Positions 1-5,415 of a DNA stretch of 12,166 bases are shown piece by piece; position 1 is the first letter of the stretch, and each line of letters begins with the position of its first letter. The stretch is from assembly GCA_026785645.1 (NCBI GenBank), contig JAJAZM010000080.1, positions 1-12,166 of the forward strand. Reading direction: 5' to 3'. The position numbers and the translations under genes were made by a program. The notes beneath the pieces were generated by a model. The model worked only from the letters and a program-made list of their open reading frames with translations, did not search any database and had not been told where the DNA came from. Origin of the DNA: Sphingomonas bacterium. GTDB taxonomy: Bacteria; Pseudomonadota; Alphaproteobacteria; Sphingomonadales; Sphingomonadaceae.

Positions 1-200
1 GACTTGATCCCGGGACTGCCGCGATGCTCGGCGTGCTCGCCAGCTCGGCTAGCTATATCGCGGTTCCAGCGGCGACGCGGCTGGCCTTGCCCGACGCTGA
101 TCCCGGCATCTATCTGGCGATGTCGCTGGCTATCACTTTCCCGTTCAACGTTGTCCTCAATATCGCGCTGATCGCCAGCGTCGCCCGGATGATCGGATAG
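1..200 (+). CDS. sbtA: SbtA-type sodium-dependent bicarbonate transporter, C-terminal end (partial)
   Basis: This is the last 65 or so codons of a membrane transporter; the start lies outside the window. The frame is fixed by the TAG at 198-200. The readable tail has the SbtA-family signature GVLASSASYIAVPAATRLAL, then DADPGIYLAMSLAITFPFN and a last hydrophobic helix ending in ARMIG. In SbtA the Ser-rich ASSASYIAVPAA segment belongs to the core around the sodium and bicarbonate sites. The family is a sodium/bicarbonate symporter of the inner membrane, best known from cyanobacterial carbon-concentrating mechanisms. The PII-like gene begins 5 nt after the stop and a carbonic anhydrase follows, which supports this reading. 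I identified it from remembered family motifs, and the N-terminal half cannot be checked here. Confidence 0.82.
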   Translation, partial: LDPGTAAMLGVLASSASYIAVPAATRLALPDADPGIYLAMSLAITFPFNVVLNIALIASVARMIG

Positions 201-205
201 CCCCA

Positions 206-511
206 ATGAACACCGTAGCCCCCAAGCGGATCGAAATCCTCGCCGACGCACCGCTCCTGCCGCAATTGGTCGACGCATTGCGCGCGAGTGGGGTCAACGG
301 TCACACCGTGCTGCCCGCCTCGTCGGGCGCCGGCGCCACCGGACGCTGGAGTGATGACGGGCTGACCGGCACCGCCAAGCTGGTGGTGATGGCGATCGCC
401 TCCGCCGACCATGCGGCGGCGCTGGTTGATCGGCTTGCGCCGCTGTTCGACGGTCATCGCCTGCAGCTGACCCTGAGCGATGTCGAAGTGGTGCGCGGAG
501 ACCGCTTCTGA
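206..511 (+). CDS. PII-like signalling protein of the SbtB/CPII type
   Basis: A 101-residue protein with the size and pattern of the PII ferredoxin-like fold: strand KRIEILAD (7-14), helix (15-29), the GHTVLPASS strand, and a flexible T-loop-like stretch SGAGATGRWSDDG (about 40-52). A second strand KLVVMAIA, a helix (68-80) and a last strand VEVVRGDRF follow. PII-like partners of bicarbonate transporters bind adenine nucleotides (and, for CPII, bicarbonate) and are thought to gate transport. Its position between sbtA and carbonic anhydrase is the main support. The chain stops at the point where cyanobacterial SbtB continues into its CGPxGC redox loop, so that loop is absent. No strong ribosome binding site precedes the ATG, so translation may be coupled to sbtA. 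Fold confidence is good; the exact ligand is unknown. Confidence 0.75.
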   Translation: MNTVAPKRIEILADAPLLPQLVDALRASGVNGHTVLPASSGAGATGRWSDDGLTGTAKLVVMAIASADHAAALVDRLAPLFDGHRLQLTLSDVEVVRGDRF

Positions 512-1131
512 TGCCCGAATTCCGCAAATTGCTCGATGGCTATGCCCGCTTCCGTTCGGCGCATTATGCCGCCGAGCGAGCGCGTTGGGAGGAGCTTGCC
601 GAGGGTCAGGAGCCACCGGTCATGATCATCGCCTGTTGCGACAGCCGGGTCGATCCAGCGACCATTTTCGACACCCAGCCGGGACAGGCGTTCGTGCTTC
701 GCAATGTCGCCAATCTGGTCCCGCCTTATGAAATCGGCGGCGGCCTGCATGGCGCGTCGGCCGCCATCGAGTTCGCCGTGACCGACCTCGGGGTGCGGCA
801 TATGGTGGTGATGGGCCACGGTGCGTGCGGCGGGATCAAGGCCGCGCTCGCGGGACCCGCTGATGTCCGCGGCCATAATTTCATTGATGGGTGGATCAGC
901 ATCCTCGACCAACCGCGGGAGCGGATCCTCGCCGACCCCGAGATACACGACAAGCAGCACGCGCTCGAACTTGCCGCGATCGGCCAGAGCCTCGCGAACC
1001 TGCGCACCTTTCCGTTCATTGCCGAACGCGAAGCAGCCGCGGAACTATCGCTCCACGGCTGCCATTTTTCGATCGCTAAAGGGCGTCTGTTCGTGCTTGA
1101 CGAGGCGGAAGATGCCTTCCGCCCAGCCTGA
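511..1131 (+). CDS. Beta-class carbonic anhydrase
   Basis: A 206-residue zinc enzyme that interconverts CO2 and bicarbonate, probably in the cytoplasm since no signal peptide is visible. The catalytic set is complete: CCDSR at 42-46 gives zinc ligand C42 and the D44/R46 dyad, and GHGACGG at 102-108 gives zinc ligands H103 and C106. Conserved beta-class stretches lie between them (FVLRNVANLVPPYE, GASAAIEFAV). Length is normal for a bacterial beta-CA. The ATG shares its A with the TGA of the PII-like gene (TGATG at 509-513), and a GGAG at 497-500 sits about 10 nt upstream, so the start is secure. As the last gene of the unit it would hydrate or dehydrate carbon brought in by SbtA. Confidence 0.95.
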   Translation: MPEFRKLLDGYARFRSAHYAAERARWEELAEGQEPPVMIIACCDSRVDPATIFDTQPGQAFVLRNVANLVPPYEIGGGLHGASAAIEFAVTDLGVRHMVVMGHGACGGIKAALAGPADVRGHNFIDGWISILDQPRERILADPEIHDKQHALELAAIGQSLANLRTFPFIAEREAAAELSLHGCHFSIAKGRLFVLDEAEDAFRPA

Positions 1132-1152
1132 ACATTTAGTCCAGCGCCAAGA

Positions 1153-1482
1153 CTAGCAGCGGACGTTACGGTCGTAGATCGGACGACCATATTGATCGAC
1201 GTAATAGCAATAGCCTTGGGTATCGCGATAATATTGGCGGTTGTTGACCACCGCGCCGAGCACGGCACCGGCGATTCCGCCAGCGATCGCGCCTTCAACC
1301 GTGCTCACGCCCGGAACAACCGCGCCGATCACGCCGCCGAGGACAGCACCACCGACCGCACCGGTGGCAACACGACTACCTTGGCTATTTGAGCGGTACG
1401 GATCATTACCGTAACCATCGGTCGCACACGCCGACAAAGGCAGAATCGAGGCCACTACGGCCGTCAGGATGAACTTTTTCAT
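1153..1482 (-). CDS. Glycine-zipper outer-membrane-type lipoprotein
   Basis: A 109-residue protein starting at the ATG at 1482, chosen because AAAGG lies 7 nt upstream and MKKFILTAVVASILPLSAC is a clear lipoprotein signal. The lipobox is LSAC, with C19 as the expected lipidated residue. Residues 41-79 form two hydrophobic, Gly-rich segments (GAVGGAVLGGVIGAVVPG and EGAIAGGIAGAVLGAVV), the glycine-zipper 2TM pattern of the 17-kDa surface-antigen family. A Tyr-rich tail with C92 and C109 follows. Such proteins sit in the envelope, often at the outer membrane, and their function is poorly defined. It is divergent from the NYN gene and convergent with the carbonic anhydrase. A possible EcfG-like promoter lies upstream. 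Confidence 0.85.
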   Translation of the reverse strand: MKKFILTAVVASILPLSACATDGYGNDPYRSNSQGSRVATGAVGGAVLGGVIGAVVPGVSTVEGAIAGGIAGAVLGAVVNNRQYYRDTQGYCYYVDQYGRPIYDRNVRC

Positions 1483-1525
1483 GGTAAAACCTTTCACTAT
1501 GCGCTCCCGCGCCGACAAAACCCAA

Positions 1526-1550
1526 AGCGAACCAATCTCGCTTTCGTTCC
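1526..1550 (-). promoter_or_regulatory. Possible EcfG-like promoter of the glycine-zipper lipoprotein gene
   Basis: On the minus strand GGAAC (1550-1546) is followed after 16 nt by CGCT (1529-1526). This differs by one base from the alphaproteobacterial EcfG consensus GGAAC-N16/17-CGTT. It would give a leader of about 40 nt before the ATG at 1482. The mismatch in the -10 makes it only a candidate. Confidence 0.3.
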
Positions 1551-1590
1551 GCCCCCGATAAGTTAAGAAGCTTCAAAGGAAGAACCCACA

Positions 1591-2325
1591 ATGAACGACC
1601 GCGACCATGGCTTCGATCCCGAACTCAACATCGCGCTGCTGATCGATGCGGATAACGCCAGCCCCGATCACCTCGACGAAGTGCTGCTGGTGCTCGGCGA
1701 ACTGGGCACAATCAACATTCGCCGCGCCTACGGCAATTGGTCGAAGCCAAGCCTCAAGGGCTGGGGAAATTTGTCGGGGCTTCACTCGATTGTCCCGGTC
1801 CAGCAGTTCGACGTCTCAAAAGGCAAGAATGCGGCCGACATGCGGATGATCATCGACGCCATGGACCTGCTCTATCGCGGTCATATCGACGGCTTTGGGA
1901 TCATGTCGAGCGACAGCGACTTCCTCCCCCTCGCCCAGCGAATCCGCGAAGATGGCTTGCCGGTCTATGGCTTTGGCACGACCAAGACCCCGCCCCCGTT
2001 TCAGCAGGCTTGCACTCGCTTCTTCGATGTCGCGGCGCTGGTCAGCGACAAGGAGGAAGCGCTCGAGGCGCCTGCGGCGCGCGGCGGCCAGCGCCAGGTC
2101 GATGCCGAATTGCTCCAGCTGCTCGGCGCGGCATTCAAGGCGTCCAAGCGTGACGACGAAGGCTATGCCAGTCTCAGCGAGATGGGCCAGCGGGCGAAGG
2201 CCGTCTCCAGCTTCGCAGTCCGCAATTACGGTTTCACCCGCCTCTCCGACCTGATCGCCGCCGTGCCCAATTTCGGTACCCGGGTGGGCGCCAATGGCCG
2301 GATGATGGTCAAGCGGCTGCGTTAG
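1591..2325 (+). CDS. NYN-domain RNase-like protein with C-terminal LOTUS/OST-HTH domain
   Basis: A 244-residue two-domain protein. Residues 12-150 form a NYN (PIN-like) nuclease domain: the first acidic motif is LIDADN (D19, D21), the middle is KGKNAADMRMIIDAMDLL (D83, D90), and the third is SSDSDF (D108, D110). These Asp residues would hold the catalytic metal. Residues about 169-243 match an OST-HTH/LOTUS module (VDAELLQLLGAAF, YASLSEMGQRAK, YGFTRLSDLIAAV), a domain that binds RNA. A likely role is metal-dependent RNA cleavage or RNA regulation in the cytoplasm, but the substrate is unknown. The family is called LabA-like/DUF88. AAGGAAG lies about 10 nt before the ATG. The gene appears monocistronic, since the next gene has its own promoter. 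Confidence 0.88.
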   Translation: MNDRDHGFDPELNIALLIDADNASPDHLDEVLLVLGELGTINIRRAYGNWSKPSLKGWGNLSGLHSIVPVQQFDVSKGKNAADMRMIIDAMDLLYRGHIDGFGIMSSDSDFLPLAQRIREDGLPVYGFGTTKTPPPFQQACTRFFDVAALVSDKEEALEAPAARGGQRQVDAELLQLLGAAFKASKRDDEGYASLSEMGQRAKAVSSFAVRNYGFTRLSDLIAAVPNFGTRVGANGRMMVKRLR

Positions 2326-2329
2326 TCAG

Positions 2330-2355
2330 GGAACGCGTATCCCCGGTTGATCGTT
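2330..2355 (+). promoter_or_regulatory. EcfG (general stress sigma factor) promoter
   Basis: GGAAC at 2330-2334 and CGTT at 2352-2355 are separated by 17 nt, an exact match to the consensus for the alphaproteobacterial general-stress sigma factor EcfG. It starts 4 nt after the NYN gene stop and about 30 nt before the start of a gene of the general-stress-protein-26 type, so motif and gene function agree. Confidence 0.75.
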
Positions 2356-2386
2356 CTGTCCCCGAACCAACCCAAGGAGCAACCCC

Positions 2387-2917
2387 ATGTTCGGCAATGA
2401 CGATGCCCCTGAAATCGCCCTCAAGAAGAAGTTCTGGAAGGAACTCGACGATAGCCCGTTCATCATGCTCGGCCTCAAGGGCGTCGAGGATGACCGCACC
2501 CGTCCGATGACCGCCCAGGTCGACGTGCCCGAGGATGGCGACAAGGAAGATGGCGGCCAGATCTACTTCTTCGCGTCGAAGAGCGATGGCGTCGGCGAAG
2601 CGGTCAAAGGGCCGAGCGGCGCGGTCGCGACCTTCACCGGCAAGGGCCACGGACTGTTTGCGCATATCCACGGGACCCTGGTCCCGTCGGACGACAAAGC
2701 GGTCATCGAGCGACTGTGGAACCCGTTCATCGCCAGCTGGTACAAGGACGGCAAAACCGACCCAGATCTGCAGCTGCTGCGCTTCGACACGACAAGCGCC
2801 GATGTGTGGGAAGCGACCTCCGGAGCGACGATGAAGGCGGCGGCGTTGAAGGCGCTGTTCGATATCGATCCGGGCAAGGAGCTTAATAAGGAGCACCAGG
2901 CCAAGATCGACCTGTAG
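2387..2917 (+). CDS. Pyridoxamine 5'-phosphate oxidase-like FMN-binding protein (general stress protein 26 family)
   Basis: A 176-residue soluble protein with the FMN split-barrel pattern: a leading helix (KKKFWKELDDS), strand PFIMLGLKG, then TRPMTAQVD, IYFFASKSD (59-67), AVATFTGKGHGLFAHIHGTL (79-98), and the family's ERLWNPFIASWYKDGKTDPDL (about 108-128). It closes with LLRFDTTSADVWEAT. The family binds flavin and is induced by stress; the reaction of most members is unknown, and it should not be taken as a true pyridoxamine phosphate oxidase. An excellent AAGGAG lies 8 nt before the ATG. An exact EcfG-type promoter upstream and a strong terminator downstream make it a self-contained stress transcription unit. 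Confidence 0.92.
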   Translation: MFGNDDAPEIALKKKFWKELDDSPFIMLGLKGVEDDRTRPMTAQVDVPEDGDKEDGGQIYFFASKSDGVGEAVKGPSGAVATFTGKGHGLFAHIHGTLVPSDDKAVIERLWNPFIASWYKDGKTDPDLQLLRFDTTSADVWEATSGATMKAAALKALFDIDPGKELNKEHQAKIDL

Positions 2918-2945
2918 CCCCCTCTCCGCCCAAAGATTCAAACAA

Positions 2946-2975
2946 GGCGTCGCGGCCGTGGCCGCGGCGCCTTTT
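2946..2975 (+). terminator. Rho-independent terminator after the stress protein gene
   Basis: GGCGTCGCGGC (2946-2956) pairs with GCCGCGGCGCC (2961-2971), giving an 11-bp stem with one G-T wobble and a 4-nt loop, followed directly by TTTT at 2972-2975. It lies about 30 nt after the stop of the 2387-2917 gene. Confidence 0.85.
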
Positions 2976-2985
2976 CACTGCGCGT

Positions 2986-3014
2986 TTGACAGCGCGGCGG
3001 CACTGATGCAGCTT
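2986..3014 (+). promoter_or_regulatory. Possible housekeeping promoter of the DoxX-family gene
   Basis: A perfect -35 hexamer TTGACA (2986-2991) lies 10 nt beyond the terminator. At 17-nt spacing the -10 would be CAGCTT (3009-3014), a poor match. Only the -35 and the position between a terminator and the next gene support it. Confidence 0.35.
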
Positions 3015-3046
3015 GGCAAGACAGGGCAACAAGGGGGAGCGATCGT

Positions 3047-3514
3047 ATGTTCAATGACCGTTATGAGGGCCAGGCCAAGAGCCTGCTCAGGATCGTCGCG
3101 GCGTTGTTGTTCCTGTTGCACGGAACCAGCAAATTGTTTGGCTTCCCGCCCTCGGTCATGCCGCAACCTGATCCCGGCAGTCTGCTGTGGCTGGGCGCGT
3201 TGCTCGAACTGATCGGCGGCGGCCTGTTGATCATCGGCCTTTTCAGCCGCCCGGTGGCGTTCATTCTGGCGGGCGAAATGGCGGTTGCCTATTTCATATT
3301 CCATGCCCCGCAATCGCCCTTCCCGTCGGTCAATGGCGGAGATGCGGCGATCCTCTTCTGCTTCGTCTTCCTGTACATCGCCGCCGCCGGCCCCGGGCCG
3401 TGGGCGATCGATAAGCCGCTCGAGATTGACGAAGAACCCGGAGTCGAAGGCTATGCTGCTCCCGGCGGCGAACGCCAGTACCGTCCCGAGGATTTCGGCG
3501 ACAAGGTGCTCTGA
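3047..3514 (+). CDS. DoxX-family inner membrane protein
   Basis: A 155-residue protein with four predicted membrane helices: about 13-32 (LLRIVAALLFLLHGTSKLFG), 46-65 (LLWLGALLELIGGGLLIIGL), 69-87 and 100-116. The HGTSKLFG motif at the end of helix 1 and the LELIGG...GLFSRP...ILAGEMAVAYF pattern are typical of DoxX/YphA-like proteins. Their function is generally unknown; some are linked to thiol or redox balance. A 35-residue charged tail after the last helix (IDKPLEIDEEPGVEG onward) is longer than the bare four-helix core and is probably cytoplasmic. GGGGGAG lies 7 nt before the ATG. The next gene is convergent and a perfect hairpin lies between them. Confidence 0.9.
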   Translation: MFNDRYEGQAKSLLRIVAALLFLLHGTSKLFGFPPSVMPQPDPGSLLWLGALLELIGGGLLIIGLFSRPVAFILAGEMAVAYFIFHAPQSPFPSVNGGDAAILFCFVFLYIAAAGPGPWAIDKPLEIDEEPGVEGYAAPGGERQYRPEDFGDKVL

Positions 3515-3519
3515 CCCAA

Positions 3520-3543
3520 GTGCCCCTGCGAAAGCAGGGGCAC
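3520..3543. repeat. Perfect GC-rich hairpin between convergent genes (bidirectional terminator or REP-like element)
   Basis: GTGCCCCTGC (3520-3529) pairs perfectly over 10 bp with GCAGGGGCAC (3534-3543) across a GAAA loop. It fills the gap between the stops of the DoxX gene (3514) and ettA (3548). Neither strand has a T-run after the stem, so it is not a textbook intrinsic terminator. The core resembles a short palindrome I recall as common between genes in sphingomonads. Confidence 0.65.
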
Positions 3544-3547
3544 AATA

Positions 3548-5221
3548 TTAACGCGTCAATTTCTTGTACGTCATCCGATGCGGTCGGTCGGCTTCCGGCC
3601 CCATGCGGCGGCGCTTGTCTTCTTCATAAGCCCCGAAATTGCCCTCGAACCACTCCACGTGGCTGTCGCCTTCGAACGCCAGGATATGCGTTGCCAGCCG
3701 ATCGAGGAAGAAGCGGTCATGGCTGATGACCACCGCGCAGCCGGGGAAATTCTCCAGCGCCTCTTCCAGCGCGCGAAGCGTTTCGACGTCGAGATCGTTG
3801 GTCGGCTCATCGAGCAGCAGCACGTTGCCGCCCTGCTTGAGCATCTTGGCGAGGTGGACCCGGTTGCGTTCGCCGCCCGATAGCTGGCCGACCTTCTTCT
3901 GCTGGTCGACGCCCTTGAAGTTGAACGCCCCGACATAGGCCCGGGTCTGCATCTCATGCTTGCCGACAGTCATCATGTCGTGCCCGCCGGAGATTTCCTC
4001 CCACACATTGTGGCTCGACGTCAGCGCATCGCGGCTCTGGTCGACATAGCCCAGGTGAACCGTCGATCCGATTTCGACGCTTCCGGTATCGGCGGTCTCG
4101 GCGCCGGTGATCAGCTTGAACAAGGTGGTCTTGCCCGCGCCGTTGGCGCCGATCACCCCGACGATCCCGCCCGGCGGCAGGTTGAAGCTCAAATCGTCGA
4201 ACAGAAGCTTGTCGCCATAGGCCTTGGTGAGATTCTTGGCCTCGATCACATTGCCGCCGAGCCGCTCGGGCGACTGGATGACGATCTGCGCTTTCCCCGG
4301 AACGCGCTTCTCGGCCGCCTCGACCAGTTGGTCGAACGCCTTGATCCGTGCCTTGGACTTGGTCTGGCGCGCCTTGGGGCTTTGGCGGATCCACTCGAGT
4401 TCCTGCGAAATCGCCTTCTGGCGTCCCTCGTCCTCGCGCTCTTCCTGACTCAGGCGCTTGGCCTTCTTGTCGAGATAGGTCGAATAATTGCCTTCGTAGA
4501 TGAAGTATTTTCCGCGATCGAGTTCAAGGATCCAGTTGACCACATTGTCGAGGAAATAGCGGTCGTGGGTGACGAGGATGACGTTACCCGGATAATCGAT
4601 CAGATGCTTTTCTAGCCACTGGACGCTTTCGGCGTCGAGATGGTTGGTCGGCTCATCGAGCAGCAGGATCCCGGGCTTTTCGAGCAGCAATTTGGTCAGC
4701 GCAACACGGCGCTTCTCGCCGCCGGACAAGTTGGTCACGTCGCTGTCGCCGGGCGGGCAGCGCAGTGCGTCCATCGCGATCTCGAGCTGATTGTCGAGCG
4801 TCCAGCCGTCGACCGCGTCGATCTTTTCCTGAAGCTCGCCCATTTCGGCGCCGAGCGCGTCGAAATCCGCATCCTCTTCGCACATTAGCGCGCTGATCTG
4901 GTTAAATCGATCAAGCATGTCGGCAACGGGTTTCACGCCCATGCGGACATTCTCCATCACCGTCTTGGTCTCGTCGAGCTGGGGCTCCTGCTCGAGGTAG
5001 CCGACCGTGACGTTGGTCCCCGGCCACGCCTCACCGGTGAACTCGGTGTCGCGCCCGGCCATGATCTTCATCAGCGTCGACTTGCCGGTGCCGTTGGGGC
5101 CGACGATGCCGATCTTGGCGTCGGGATAGAATTGCAGGCTGATGTTGCTCAGCACCGGCTTGGGGGCGCCGGGGAAGGTCTTGCTCAGACTCTTCATGAC
5201 GAAGGAATATTGGGCGGCCAT
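3548..5221 (-). CDS. ettA: Energy-dependent translational throttle protein EttA (ABC-F ATPase)
   Basis: A 557-residue ABC-F protein with two nucleotide-binding domains and no membrane segment. Domain 1 has Walker A GPNGTGKST (41-49), signature LSGGE (165-169), Walker B ILLLDE (185-190) and H-loop H219. Domain 2 has Walker A GANGAGKTT (358-366), signature LSGGE (447-451), and Walker B VLLLDEPTNDLD with E472. An insertion at about 95-140 fits the arm, and the charged linker at 250-310 (KKAKRLSQEERED onward) fits the P-site tRNA interaction motif. EttA binds the ribosomal E site and gates entry into elongation according to energy state. Full length matches the family, and the C-terminal MTYKKLTR is typical. 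An AAAGGA lies about 12 nt before the ATG. The gene seems to be transcribed alone. Confidence 0.96.
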   Translation of the reverse strand: MAAQYSFVMKSLSKTFPGAPKPVLSNISLQFYPDAKIGIVGPNGTGKSTLMKIMAGRDTEFTGEAWPGTNVTVGYLEQEPQLDETKTVMENVRMGVKPVADMLDRFNQISALMCEEDADFDALGAEMGELQEKIDAVDGWTLDNQLEIAMDALRCPPGDSDVTNLSGGEKRRVALTKLLLEKPGILLLDEPTNHLDAESVQWLEKHLIDYPGNVILVTHDRYFLDNVVNWILELDRGKYFIYEGNYSTYLDKKAKRLSQEEREDEGRQKAISQELEWIRQSPKARQTKSKARIKAFDQLVEAAEKRVPGKAQIVIQSPERLGGNVIEAKNLTKAYGDKLLFDDLSFNLPPGGIVGVIGANGAGKTTLFKLITGAETADTGSVEIGSTVHLGYVDQSRDALTSSHNVWEEISGGHDMMTVGKHEMQTRAYVGAFNFKGVDQQKKVGQLSGGERNRVHLAKMLKQGGNVLLLDEPTNDLDVETLRALEEALENFPGCAVVISHDRFFLDRLATHILAFEGDSHVEWFEGNFGAYEEDKRRRMGPEADRPHRMTYKKLTR

Positions 5222-5300
5222 GGGGTCGCTGGTCCTTTGGAAAGATGGGGATTTCAGAGCGGCGTTTAGGGGATACGGCGCGACATTTCCAGCCTTAGCC

Positions 5301-5411
5301 CGTCATTGCGAGCGCGGCGAAGCAATCTACCCGCTGGAGATGGATTGCCGCGCTTCGACTGCCTGTTAGGCAGGCGCTCAGGACAGGCTTGCTTCGCTCC
5401 TCGCAATGACG
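5301..5411. repeat. Compound inverted repeat (sphingomonad-type palindromic element)
   Basis: The left arm CGTCATTGCGAG (5301-5312) plus GCGAAGCAA is mirrored on the right by TTGCTTCGC and CTCGCAATGACG, ending at 5411. The two 12-bp outer arms are perfect complements. Between them lie a second partial arm GGATTGCCGCGCTTCG (5342-5357) and a small hairpin TGCCT-GTT-AGGCA (5360-5372), followed by GCTCAGGACAGGC. The element ends 4 nt from the stop of the acyl-CoA ligase gene and about 80 nt upstream of ettA, so it probably also acts as a terminator for the ligase mRNA. The arm sequence matches a repeat I remember as dispersed in sphingomonad genomes; copy number cannot be tested here. Confidence 0.8.
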
Positions 5412-5415
5412 AAGG

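Noticed and set aside
1483..1518. Twelve extra N-terminal residues on the glycine-zipper protein
   Set aside because: The lipoprotein signal MKKFILTAVV with AAAGG at the right spacing marks 1482 as the start.
3956..4615. A 219-codon plus-strand open frame
   Set aside because: It is antisense to the ATPase domains of EttA and shows no independent motif.
5222..5300. Promoter search upstream of ettA
   Set aside because: No hexamer pair with acceptable spacing stood out, so none is reported.
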